Shown here piece after piece: positions 57,078-64,000 of a stretch of DNA of 64,000 bases. Below the pieces are notes generated by a model that had not been told where the DNA came from, made no database searches, and worked only from the letters and a program-made list of their open reading frames with translations. The position numbers and the translations under genes are program-made. The stretch is taken from assembly GCA_036259875.1 (NCBI GenBank), contig DATAAZ010000041.1, positions 55,170-119,169 on the forward strand, given 5' to 3'. The DNA comes from DATAAZ01 sp036259875 (GTDB lineage: Bacteria > Actinomycetota > Thermoleophilia > Gaiellales > Gaiellaceae). How positions within the stretch are numbered: the stretch's first letter is position 1; every line of letters begins with the position of its first letter.

Positions 57078-57319
57078 GGAGTCATTTCGGCGGCTGACAC
57101 AGGTCGAGCGAGCGAGCTCGACGCCCACTAGGCGAGTTTCTCGAAAAAGCGGACTTTGAGAGAGACACGGAGGCGACCCGCCTGCGGCTACGAGTCGCCC
57201 CCGTCGCTATCCGAAGGCGTTTCGACGGGTCAGCGCCAAAGGGGGGCCGCTCCCCTAAAGCGGCTGATCGCTGCCTCGGACAGCGGACGGGCACGGTAGC
57301 GCAGGCTTTCGCGCGGGAG

Positions 57320-57493
57320 GTGGCGTTTACGGTCACCCGGGTGATCACGGCCGTTTACGAACGCAAGGACGCCGAGCGCTTTCTCGAGGAGGTCCGTGCC
57401 GACGAGCCTGAACTCGCGGAATTACTTCGCCTCGAGCCGGTTGAGACGACGCCTAGCCATGCGCTGGACGCGGGTGGCGTGGGACGTCGTTAA
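57320..57493 (+). CDS. Dispersed small-protein family member, copy F (tail shifted)
   Basis: 57 residues from GTG 57320: VAFTVTRVITAVYERKDAER, FLEEVRADEPELAELLRLEP, VETTPSHALDAGGVGRR. The first 42 residues follow the family consensus in one open frame. One base missing after GTTGAG moves the reading past the usual stop (ELDA then TAG) and adds a foreign tail. The nearest thing to an intact copy in the window apart from 60614-60781. Preceded by GGGAGG. Confidence 0.6.
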   Translation: MAFTVTRVITAVYERKDAERFLEEVRADEPELAELLRLEPVETTPSHALDAGGVGRR

Positions 57494-57557
57494 GCGTTGA
57501 CGAGTCGCTCCCGGCTCGGCGATGATCGCGTCTCCAAGCGAGACAAGGAGGCCCGAC

Positions 57558-57878
57558 ATGGCGAAGTTCTTGTTACGGGCGTCGTACACCTCCGAAGGCG
57601 TCAAGGGCCTGCTTCGCGAGGGCGGCACCGGCCGGCGCTCGACAATCGAGCAGCTCGCTCAGGGTCTTGGCGGAAGCATTGAGGCGTTCTACTTCGCGCT
57701 CGGCGAGGACGATGTCTACGTGATCGCCGACTTTCCGGACAACGTCACCGCCGTCGCAGTGAGCGGAGCGGTCAACGCAGCTGGCGCCGTCCATCTCACG
57801 ACCATCCCGCTTGTCACCCCCGAAGAGGTTGACGAAGCAACGAAGAAGTCGGTCGACTACCGACCGCCTGGCGCCTAG
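57558..57878 (+). CDS. GYD-domain protein
   Basis: 106 residues: MAKFLLRASYTSEGVKGLLR, RRSTIEQLAQGLGGSIEAFY, FALGEDDVYVIADFPDNVTA and VAVSGAVNAAGAVHLTTIPL. This is the GYD family, named for a Gly-Tyr-Asp motif, small dimeric alpha/beta proteins of unknown function. AAGGAGG lies nine bases before ATG 57558. Intact inside the island. Confidence 0.85.
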   Translation: MAKFLLRASYTSEGVKGLLREGGTGRRSTIEQLAQGLGGSIEAFYFALGEDDVYVIADFPDNVTAVAVSGAVNAAGAVHLTTIPLVTPEEVDEATKKSVDYRPPGA

Positions 57879-57911
57879 GGAGGGAGAGTCGTCCGCCTTA
57901 GAGAACGTCGC

Positions 57912-57965
57912 CCGACGACCCTGAGCTAGCTGACCGACTTCGCTCGAGCCGGTCGAGCTGGCTAG
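57912..57965 (+). repeat. Dispersed small-protein repeat, copy G
   Basis: DDPELADRL, then after a missing base RLEPVELAS; follows 34 bases after the GYD gene. Non-functional fragment. Confidence 0.65.
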
Positions 57966-58048
57966 TCCACGCCGACCTGACCATGCTCGCCCGGCCTTCG
58001 TCTCGCGCTTGCAAGGGCGCGGGGGGTTGCGCTCGCGGCGTAGCTGTA

Positions 58049-58276
58049 CTACTCAATCGCTGCCTCAACAACAAGGGCCAGGATAAGCCAGCCCACTGCG
58101 AGCAGCAGTCCGGCGATCCCGAGCACCAGCAACACGTGCCGCCGCCTCCGGCCGCCGTACGCGATCAGCGCGACCGAGACGGTTGCCGGAATGAAGACCG
58201 ACAACCAGAACTCCGTCGTCAGAACCGCGATCACGGCCAGACAGTACGCCTGGGCCGCGTTTCGCCATCGTTTCGT
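58049..58276 (-). CDS. Small two-helix membrane protein, 5' end uncertain
   Basis: Up to 75 residues ending in TAG at 58049: RWRNAAQAYCLAVIAVLTTE, FWLSVFIPATVSVALIAYGG, RRRRHVLLVLGIAGLLLAVG, WLILALVVEAAIE. Two or three hydrophobic segments. The expected ATG is missing: the frame runs into repeat copy H on the other strand, so the start was probably replaced; GTG near 58238 could serve. Unknown family. Confidence 0.5.
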   Translation of the reverse strand, partial: TKRWRNAAQAYCLAVIAVLTTEFWLSVFIPATVSVALIAYGGRRRRHVLLVLGIAGLLLAVGWLILALVVEAAIE

Positions 58277-58285
58277 CAAGCCCTC

Positions 58286-58330
58286 CGAGCCGAGCGGCTT
58301 CGGCTCGAGCCGGTCGAGCTCGACGCCTAG
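58286..58330 (+). repeat. Dispersed small-protein repeat, copy H
   Basis: RAERL followed by RLEPVELDA and TAG, the exact consensus ending. It covers the 5' end of the minus-strand membrane gene. Confidence 0.7.
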
Positions 58331-58402
58331 CGGCGCGTCGGACCTCCCCCAGCACCCCGACGAACGCGTTTCGGGCGTCACCTACGCCGGTACACGCTGA
58401 CC

Positions 58403-58594
58403 ATGGCAGCGAGAGGCGCCGAAGCGGCTGCCGCGTACGGCCTCGCGCTCAAAGCCTGCGACCAGCTTCTTAGGGAAGCTCGTGCGGGCGAGATCCCGGA
58501 AGACGAGTGGACGGTCGAGGAGCTGGAGGAGTTGCGCGCCACGCTTGCCGCCCGCGTCGCGAGCCAGCGCAACGGTTTCGTCGATCGCGCCTAG
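58403..58594 (+). CDS. Small hypothetical helical protein
   Basis: 63 residues: MAARGAEAAAAYGLALKACD, QLLREARAGEIPEDEWTVEE, LEELRATLAARVASQRNGFV. Two helices, acidic turn. No known family; plausible coding by composition. Confidence 0.45.
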   Translation: MAARGAEAAAAYGLALKACDQLLREARAGEIPEDEWTVEELEELRATLAARVASQRNGFVDRA

Positions 58595-58707
58595 AGGCTT
58601 AGTTTCGCCGACTTAGTCGCGACAGGCCTACGGGCGGCTCTTCGACTGCGACCGAGCGGCGTTTGTGCGCCGCCGCAGTGCGGGAGCAGCCGTCCGTGCG
58701 CGGCTGT

Positions 58708-59292
58708 CTACGAGGCGTATTCGAAGGCTGCCGATTCCCCGTATTCCGGCTCGTACCGACCGCGAATTGACTGGCCGCGCCCGGAGCTTTTCCCGATCGA
58801 AAACGTTGGCGCGAAGGCGATTATCCCGTTCGACACGGTCGTCGGTGCCCCGTCGGGCCCCCTGGCGGGCTCGAACTGGATGTCCGTCTCCCCCTCGACC
58901 GACCCTGACGGCGTATCGCCGTCCGAGAACGTCACCTTCCGGCGCCGCGGCGGTTCGGCTTCGCCGATGAACGCCACGAGGTCGGCGAACGGACCCCCTT
59001 CCTGGCCCGAGATGATGCGCTCGATCGCCTGTGCTTGCTCGTCGGACGCGTCCTCGTCGACGATGATGCCAACCTTCCAGTTGCCCGCGCCGGGGTTCGA
59101 CGCCACGTGTATGTAGAGCGCGAAGTTGACGCCCGACAGATCGGTGCCGTCGGAGTTGCCGCTCTCGATGTGGAAAACGGTGCTCATATCGCATTCCCCA
59201 TCGGGGCTTGTGGGCGACCCGTCGATGAAGCAAGCACAGACCAAGCGGCAGTTGCAATGGAGGACGTAGCGCCCGGCAATCCGGTAGGCCAT
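58708..59292 (-). CDS. DUF1326 family protein
   Basis: 194 residues. The N-terminal Cys cluster YVLHCNCRLVCACF is the DUF1326 hallmark (CxCxxxCxC), followed by NFALYIHVASNPGAGNWKVG, AIERIISGQEGGPFADLVAF and SVEGETDIQFEPA. Function unknown; metal or heme-related roles have been proposed but are not shown here. GGAAGGAGA upstream of ATG 59292. The longest intact gene in the island. Confidence 0.82.
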   Translation of the reverse strand: MAYRIAGRYVLHCNCRLVCACFIDGSPTSPDGECDMSTVFHIESGNSDGTDLSGVNFALYIHVASNPGAGNWKVGIIVDEDASDEQAQAIERIISGQEGGPFADLVAFIGEAEPPRRRKVTFSDGDTPSGSVEGETDIQFEPARGPDGAPTTVSNGIIAFAPTFSIGKSSGRGQSIRGRYEPEYGESAAFEYAS

Positions 59293-59398
59293 GATCGTCT
59301 CCTTCCCGGGAGTGGTCGGGGGACTGTAACTCGTTCGAGATCATCCAGAACCCCCATCCGTCACGAGCGATACACAAGGTCGCACCGGTTCCCTAACG

Positions 59399-59658
59399 CT
59401 AGCCCTCCCCGACGCAGGTGAGAGGAGAATTCGGCCCCGGGAAGCCGAACACCACTTGATCGTGCTCGGCGCACACGTCCGGCCGTCCTCCCGGGCTGCC
59501 CGGCACACGCGCACGGCTTCCGCCTCATCGTCCAGTCGCACGAAGTAGTCGCCGTCCTCGTTTACTTCGCCCTCTGGGAACTCGACCGCCTCCGCGTCCA
59601 GCGCCTCGGGTTCAGGCGTCGTGGGCGGTTCCTTCGGCGACCTCGAGCTGACGCGCAT
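59399..59658 (-). pseudogene. Small acidic protein gene with one frameshift
   Basis: ALDAEAVEFPEGEVNEDGDY, FVRLDDEAEAVRVCRAARED and, in the next frame, DVCAEHDQVVFGFPGPNSPL, TCVGEG then TAG at 59399. The two parts meet at GGCCGGACGTG. The start overlaps the recombinase remnant. Three Cys are conserved-looking (VCRAA, VCAEH, LTCVG). Unknown family. Confidence 0.55.
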
Positions 59659-59758
59659 CTTCGTGCGCCACGCGTCGATATCGACGACGAGCAAGCACTA
59701 CATGCCCGCCGACCGCGTTGAACTCGTGGCGGGGATGCAGCTCGTCGACGAGCGCTGA
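59642..59758 (+). pseudogene. C-terminal remnant of a tyrosine recombinase
   Basis: 39 codons: LELTRIFVRHASISTTSKHY, MPADRVELVAGMQLVDER then TGA. HASISTTSKHY is the box around the catalytic Tyr of integrases, and the rest is a typical C-terminus. All upstream catalytic residues are gone. It stands 44 bases before the partial tRNA-Cys repeat at 59803, the usual relation of integrase and attachment site. Confidence 0.75.
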
Positions 59759-59802
59759 CAGAAAGAGTGACTTCCGAAACGCCGCGGTCTTGCGGCAAAA
59801 AG

Positions 59803-59827
59803 AGGCGCGGAGCGATTCGAACCGCTG
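59803..59827 (-). repeat. tRNA-Cys 3'-end copy with one-base deletion (middle attachment site)
   Basis: AGGCGCGGAGCGATTCGAAC CGCTG: same as the other two copies except for one G missing in GCGGATTC and divergence after CGCTG. Same orientation. It divides the island into two units. Confidence 0.85.
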
Positions 59828-60613
59828 CCACGCATCGAGATTTTCGATCGAGCCGTAACCCTGGGAACCGAACCGACCGCGGAAGCAGGCGTGGACTCGC
59901 CCGTGCGAGGCGGCATAGGGGCCAGGTGGGGACTCACGTCGGTGGAGGGATCTACGTCTTCGAAAAGGGGACAGCTAGTCCAGCCTGCCTTGCGGTGAAG
60001 GGGTAGAGGCGGAGCGCTACGGCGCTCACGCAGACGCCCGTATGGGCAGGGACGCTTTTCCCTCCCCGCTCCCTCACCAGAAGACCTCGCTACCGGTCGC
60101 CCTGCGATGCGGCGTTGCGCTAGCGCGCAGCCTGCGGTATGTCCGCGTCGCGTGCGCGTCCGCAGAGCGCCGGACGAATGAAACGGCTGAAAGGCTGAAG
60201 CTGGCGTTTCCCGGCACGGAACGAACGGCGCTGGGGTCAAGCGGAATCCCTGCAAACGGGCACGTTGTATCTGCTCAACGTCGCGAAATGGCGTCCCCGT
60301 GTGGTCCCGGTGTAGTCTCGGACAACTCGCGAGTTAGGACGGCGCGGGCGACCGCCGCAACGCCGCCCGCGCGCCCCGCGGTTGGACACGCTGATGGTTC
60401 CAGCTCGCACGGTGAAACAAAGCGGGCCGACCACCCAGGAGGCCGACCCGCTTCTGGCTTCGCGCTCCTCCGCGGTGGCGAGTGCGATTCCCGCTCGGGA
60501 GTCCAGGCGAACCTATACCGGCGCGAGCAGGGCCTTTGCTTGGTATTTCGTTAGGTACTGGCCGCGGCCGGCTCGGCGGCGCGCATGCGCTACGCTCGTG
60601 ATCCAAGGCAAGC
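59828..60613. other. Stretch without a supported gene
   Basis: About 785 bases with no convincing coding frame. An imperfect inverted repeat AAGCGGGCCGAC / GCCGACCCGCTT lies at 60418-60453; on the minus strand it is followed by TTTGTTT and could be a terminator, but no gene on that strand is supported. Confidence 0.45.
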
Positions 60614-60781
60614 GTGGCCGACCTCTACGTTCTCGCCCACCGCGACTTCGGGCCGATCAGCACGTTTCTTACGCGCGAGCAGGCTGAGAATGAGCTCAAG
60701 CGCGTCTTCGGCAACGAGCCGACCTGGGTGGGGAAGTTGATCGTCGAGCCGTTCGAGCTCGTTGTGGAGGACGACGACTAG
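60614..60781 (+). CDS. Intact divergent member of the RLEPVEL small-protein family
   Basis: 55 residues from GTG 60614: VADLYVLAHRDFGPISTFLT, REQAENELKRVFGNEPTWVG, KLIVEPFELVVEDDD. The stretch TREQAENELKRVFGNEP..KLIVEPFEL aligns position by position with HREDAERFLEEVRADEP..RLRLEPVEL of the dispersed repeats (same R, E, AE, L, V, EP, L, EP, EL), so it appears to be a working relative. Strand, helix, helix, strand is predicted. Function unknown. Confidence 0.6.
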   Translation: MADLYVLAHRDFGPISTFLTREQAENELKRVFGNEPTWVGKLIVEPFELVVEDDD

Positions 60782-60917
60782 CCCGCGACGAGCGCGTAGA
60801 CGATCGCCGACCGCGCGAATTACCCCACGCTCTACCGCAGACCCGGGCAAGCTCCCCCGTCCCGGTGGGTACACGGCACCGGTACACCGCTAAGCGGCAC
60901 GTCCGAGGAAGGGGAAC

Positions 60918-61220
60918 ATGACGGCAGCAGACACCCACCGTCTCCGGCGGCGGCTCCTGATCCGAGAGGCGAACGAGCACATGGCGGCCACTTTCGAGCG
61001 TCTTGAGCTCGATGGCCCGCGCGCGTTCGTGTGCGAGTGCCGCGGATCGTTCTGCATGGAGATCGTGTACATGACGCTCGCCGAATTCCGGGCCCTCGAG
61101 GCGGCAGACGGACATCACGTCGTCATCCACAGGCACGGGCCGGCCCGCGACGAGGACCTCGTTGCGGCGAACGAGCGCTTCAGGGTCGTCGCTCTGACGC
61201 CGATCGGCGCGGCCGCCTAG
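60918..61220 (+). CDS. Small actinobacterial protein with CxC..C motif
   Basis: 100 residues: RLRRRLLIREANEHMAATFE, RLELDGPRAFVCECRGSFCM, EIVYMTLAEFRALEAADGHH, and VAANERFRVVALTP. The pattern FVCECxxxxCxExVxMTLAEF and the late ANERFRVV are shared by a widespread actinobacterial family of unknown function, judged from memory. GGAAGGGG upstream of ATG 60918. Confidence 0.7.
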   Translation: MTAADTHRLRRRLLIREANEHMAATFERLELDGPRAFVCECRGSFCMEIVYMTLAEFRALEAADGHHVVIHRHGPARDEDLVAANERFRVVALTPIGAAA

Positions 61221-61315
61221 CCCGCGTTGAGCGCGACGGCTGCATCCCCCGCGCCCCCGAACCGATCACCTTCTCCTGCGCGAGCTTCCCGGACACTCCC
61301 GCGCCTTCAGCTTCG

Positions 61316-61555
61316 TCAGCAGAAACGGGGCGTGATCGCGGTCGGCGGCGGCCCCAGATGCACGTTGAAGTGGAAGTTGAGGAACGCGCGCTGCAACTGC
61401 TCGTTGCCGCACCTAGGCGGGCCGACATCGACTGGGCCCGCCGGCGTCGCAAGGACGTGCTCGTGCGGCAGCGGCGGTACCTGCCCGCGCGCCGGAAGAA
61501 CCCACAGGGCCGCACCCAAGAGAGCCAGCGCCATCAAGACCATGAATCGTCGCAT
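61316..61555 (-). CDS. Small secreted protein
   Basis: 79 residues. Signal peptide MRRFMVLMALALLGAALWVL PARGQ, then LPHEHVLATPAGPVDVGPPR, CGNEQLQRAFLNFHFNVHLG and PPPTAITPRFC, with two Cys. AGGTGGAG lies just before ATG 61555. No family recognised; conserved-looking His-rich segment FHFNVHLG. Confidence 0.65.
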   Translation of the reverse strand: MRRFMVLMALALLGAALWVLPARGQVPPLPHEHVLATPAGPVDVGPPRCGNEQLQRAFLNFHFNVHLGPPPTAITPRFC

Positions 61556-61725
61556 CGCTCCACCTTTCGCCGGAGGACTAGGACCGCGGGTCATATACCT
61601 GGGAGGAACTTCGTACACAACGAAACTTTCGTGCAGGTTGGCCGGGGGGTGTCCAGCCTCGTGAGCGTCCCCGGACGCCCTCCGCACTGTTCCCGGCGAG
61701 AAAAACCGCATCTCGTCTACTTCGC

Positions 61726-62045
61726 ATGAGCGGCGGGAAAGACGACGTCTGCGCGGAGTGCGGCAACCCGCTTGAACAAAAGCGATTCGGCCGTCGACGG
61801 CTCTTTCACAAGGCGTGCAAGAAGCGCGCCGAGAAGCGCCGCGAGCGGGAAAATCGGCGACTTTGGCCCCCCATTCGTCCCCCCGCGGACGAGCATTTCG
61901 CACCCATTTCGCCCCTGAACGGCCCCTTTCACGAGCTGAGCAGGAAGCGCTCCTCGGTCGGCCGCTCGGGGACGGGCTGACGCTCGACGAGTACCGAATT
62001 CTCATCGGCGACGGCTTTGGACCCGGCGGGTCGATGCGGTTCTAG
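61726..62045 (+). pseudogene. Zinc-ribbon small protein of the GFGPGGSMR family, one frameshift
   Basis: From ATG 61726: DDVCAECGNPLEQKRFGRRR, LFHKACKKRAEKRRERENRR, then a shift near 61905 into ERPLSRAEQEALLGRPLGDG, LTLDEYRILIGDGFGPGGSM RF and TAG at 62043-62045. The N-terminal CxxC...C set looks zinc-binding and is followed by a very basic helix. A 5'-truncated paralogue lies at 33420-33640 in the other accessory region. Confidence 0.7.
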
Positions 62046-62261
62046 GTGGTTTACGGCAGAGACGGGTCGCGCTCCTGCAGCTTTCCGCCGCAAGGACCGC
62101 CTCGGTTCGCGACCCGCTCATCTCCGTATCGACAGCACGACGAGCTTCATCACGGACGAATGACCGTCTCGCTCGCCCGCGAACTCACGACCCAATGAGG
62201 CCCGCGATCTCGCTCTCGTCGAGAAATCAATCCGGACCGAGGCTAGGAACCATGCGGAGTA

Positions 62262-62332
62262 AGGCGCGGAGCGGATTCGAACCGCTGTACGGGGCTTTGC
62301 AGGCCCCTGCCTAACCTCTCGGCCACCGCGCC
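62262..62332 (-). tRNA. tRNA-Cys (GCA)
   Basis: 71 bases. Acceptor GGCGCGG / CCGCGCC, discriminator U, D-arm GGCCGAGAGGTTAGGC, anticodon stem GGGGC / GCCCC with loop CTGCAAA giving anticodon GCA, T-arm AGCGGTTCGAATCCGCT. CCA is not encoded. U as discriminator is the cysteine identity base. Its 3' end is the attachment core of the island to its left. Confidence 0.97.
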
Positions 62333-62441
62333 GGCCGGTCCTCCATCGTAACGGCGGCTCGCGAGGATTCGGGCTGCGTGGCGCGAATAGGGCGAGGCCG
62401 GCCGCGCTGACCTTGTCCCGGGGTACGTTGCGCGGTCGCGA

Positions 62442-62467
62442 GGAGCCCCGGCCCTGGTCGGGGCTCC
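62442..62467. terminator. Stem-loop between tRNA-Cys and the kinase remnant
   Basis: GGAGCCCC, ten-base loop, GGGGCTCC, directly downstream (minus strand) of the sensor kinase stop. Perfect 8-bp stem but no T-run on either side, so a terminator role is uncertain. Confidence 0.45.
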
Positions 62468-62474
62468 GTCCCTG

Positions 62475-63690
62475 CTAGCCCTGACGCGGAAGCGAGATCC
62501 AGACGTCCGCGCCTCCGCCGGGCGCGTTCGCGGCAGACGCCGTCCCGCCGTGCGCGCGTGCGATCCCGTCGACGATCGCGAGCCCGAGCCCGGCCCCACC
62601 CCGCGAGCGGGCCGCATCGGCGCGGCTGAACCGCTCGAACGCGTGAGGGAGAACCTCCTCCGCGAAGCCGTCCCCTTCGTCGCTCACGCGGAGCCGCACG
62701 TGACCGTCGTGCTCGTCGGCGAAGAGCCGAACCGAGCCGTCGCCGCACCGAAGCGCGTTCTCGAGCAGGTTCGCAAGCGCCTGCTGGAGCCGCAGGGGAT
62801 CCGCGACGACGCGCAGGCCGGGCGGCGAGCCCGCATCGAGCCGCGTCCCGCGTCGGCGGCGCGCCGCTCGAACCGCTCGACGACGCGCGCGAGAATCTCC
62901 TCGACGGAAGTCGAGGAGGCACGAACCGGCAACCTGCCGTCGTCCGAGCGCGCGATCACCAGGAGGTCCTCCGCGAGCTGAGCGAGCCGATCGGTCTCCT
63001 CAGGCGTCCGAAACTCGTGGCCGGCATCCGAGACGAAGCGCCGCTCTCGCGCGAGCGCGTCCTCGAGCCGCGCCAGCATCGCGTTCAGCGTCTCGCCGAG
63101 CCTCGAGATCTCGTCGCTTCCCTGCGGAACCGCAAGGCGCTGCCCTGGGCTCGTCGCGGAGACGGCGGCGGCGCGGGCGCGCATCGCCTCGACCGGCCGA
63201 AGCACCGCCGCCGCGAGCCCGTAGCCGGCGAGCGACACGAGCGCGAGCGCGATCAGACCCCCGGCGAGGAGGATCGTCGCAAGGCTCGCGAGCGCCTCGT
63301 CGCGATCGTCGACCGCAGAGCCGACCACGACGACCAGGCGCTCCCGGCCCGTATCGACCGCGGTCGCGAAGACGCGCGCGGGGTCGTCGAGCTCCCTGGA
63401 CGCAGGGCGGTCGACGAAAAGGCTCTTCTCCCGCGCGCGTGCGAGGTCGTCTCGCGAGAGGAGCGGGCGGCCGAGGGACGACGGAGCGGCATCGAGCGGG
63501 CGGCCGTTCTCGCCGAGCACCTGCGTGAAGCTCTCCTCGCGCTCCACGAGATCGCCGTACGCGTCGAGCCCCCTGCCCTTGCGCCGAACCAGCGCGCTCA
63601 CGTCGGCGGCCCGGGAGCGAAGCGCATCGTCCGTCGCGTCCCGAGCGTCGAGTCGAGTCGGCGCGGCAGGGCTGGGACGGAGGTTCGTGT
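62475..63690 (-). pseudogene. Sensor histidine kinase with a deletion and a frameshift
   Basis: Recognisable parts in order: extracytoplasmic region (SFTQVLGENGRPLDAAPSSL), a transmembrane helix (LATILLAGGLIALALVSLAG), HAMP, HisKA with the phospho-acceptor His in FVSDAGHEFRTP, then directly EETDRLAQLAEDLLVIARSD: about 30 residues of the dimerisation hairpin are missing. After ERRAADAG the frame shifts, and the ATPase part continues in another frame (LANLLENALRCGDGSV, SDEGDGFAEEV, GGAGLGLAIVDGIARAHGG). The first transmembrane helix and start are also lost. Probably inactive. Confidence 0.8.
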
Positions 63691-63699
63691 CCGCTCTGC

Positions 63700-63930
63700 G
63701 AGCGGTGCATATAGGCGGCCGGCAGCACCCCGGCGGCGCCGACGTCGAGATCTCTGTTCTCTTCGCCGACCTCCGGGGGTCGACGGCGACTCGCCGAGCG
63801 AATGCCGCCGGAAGAGGTCTCGCGCCTGCTCGCCTGCCCCTACGGCGTCGCGGCCGGCGCATCGACGAATGGGACGGCATCGTCGACACGTTCGTCGGCG
63901 AGGCTGCAGTCGCGCGGGGCGATGCAGGGT
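63700..63930 (+). pseudogene. Class III nucleotidyl cyclase fragment
   Basis: DVEISVLFADLRGST is the first metal-binding motif of adenylate/guanylate cyclases; MPPEEVSRLLA and IDEWDGIVDTFVGEA follow in two other frames and collinear order. The second metal Asp and all upstream and downstream domains are missing or shifted. It abuts the broken kinase, so this end of the window is a recombined, decaying zone. Confidence 0.6.
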
Positions 63931-64000
63931 TCCGAATGCGGAAAAGACGCGAGTCGTCTACGACGTCTTCTCGAGGATGCCTTGCATCTCGTCGCGATTG

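Larger units (their letters stand above)
57050..62289. mobile_element. Decayed genomic island integrated at tRNA-Cys
   Basis: Flanked by identical 28-base copies of the tRNA-Cys 3' end (57050-57077 and 62262-62289, the latter inside the intact tRNA). A third copy with one base deleted lies at 59803-59827, so two units of 2.7 and 2.4 kb are arranged in tandem. All three copies point the same way, as expected for repeated integration at one tRNA. Contents are small proteins, frameshifted genes, repeat copies F-H and a recombinase C-terminus. Confidence 0.85.

Noticed and set aside
30338..58330. CRISPR-like array
   Set aside because: The repeats are far apart, on both strands, with coding structure and no regular spacers.
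59698..60255. Minus-strand frame in the tRNA-Cys island
   Set aside because: It crosses the tRNA-Cys repeat copy and has no plausible start or family; treated as non-coding.
63959..64000. Possible C-terminus of a minus-strand gene (NRDEMQGILEKTS then stop)
   Set aside because: Only 13 codons are inside the window; too short to support a feature.

Overview
The window is high-GC bacterial chromosome with many GTG starts, ATGA/GTGA-type gene overlaps and gene blocks typical of Actinomycetota. Examples are hpf-X-secA-prfB-ftsE-ftsX-ctp, gatCAB, and small secreted proteins ending in an Ig-like PNTRI...RRATFRF domain. Together these suggest an uncultured soil member of class Thermoleophilia (Gaiellales/Solirubrobacterales-like). 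That placement is an inference, because no 16S rRNA gene is present.

Core part 1 (1-29.1 kb, almost all + strand): end of an oligopeptide ABC transporter (permease, OppD, OppF); an orphan zinc-finger membrane protein; a detached atpD-atpC pair; metH; an LCP-family wall-polymer ligase; a nucleotide-sugar/SAM-cycle block (ugd, two nucleotidyltransferases, cupin, ahcY, mtnA); comF; hpf; a conserved unknown; secA; prfB with a programmed frameshift; ftsEX; a C-terminal processing protease; RNase R; a ring-cleaving dioxygenase; and smpB. The ribosome-rescue genes form a local group: rnr, smpB, a minus-strand NYN nuclease resembling Rae1/YacP, and ssrA (tmRNA) at 29588-29953.

Accessory part A (29.95-36.56 kb) begins directly behind the tmRNA 3' end with the C-terminal half of a tyrosine recombinase. 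It then holds small membrane or secreted proteins, several frameshifted genes, and scattered copies of a short repeat that encodes the C-terminus of a small protein (consensus ERFLEEVRADEPELAERL followed by RLEPVELDA).

Core part 2 (36.6-53.1 kb): a PASTA-containing class A PBP, a 3-methyladenine glycosylase and a RemA-like protein; a REP-like palindrome pair; a minus-strand operon for serine and branched-chain amino acids (class V aminotransferase, serA, ybaK, ohr/osmC, ilvE); an Ig-like secreted protein; gatC-gatA-gatB-lysE; cspA; folD; and three small genes.

Part 3 (53.1-56.6 kb) starts at an isolated tRNA-Ser 3' fragment and carries a 4-hydroxybutyrate/D-2-hydroxyglutarate set (hydroxyacid-oxoacid transhydrogenase, thioesterase, FAD-linked hydroxyacid dehydrogenase).

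Accessory part B (57.05-62.33 kb) is a decayed island at tRNA-Cys. The intact tRNA-Cys (GCA) is at 62262-62332 on the minus strand, an identical 28-nt copy of its 3' end lies at 57050-57077, and a third, one-base-deleted copy lies at 59803-59827 beside a recombinase C-terminal remnant. The island carries the same repeat family as part A, an intact divergent relative of that family (60614-60781), and a second small-protein family shared with part A. The window ends in a broken sensor histidine kinase and a broken nucleotidyl cyclase.
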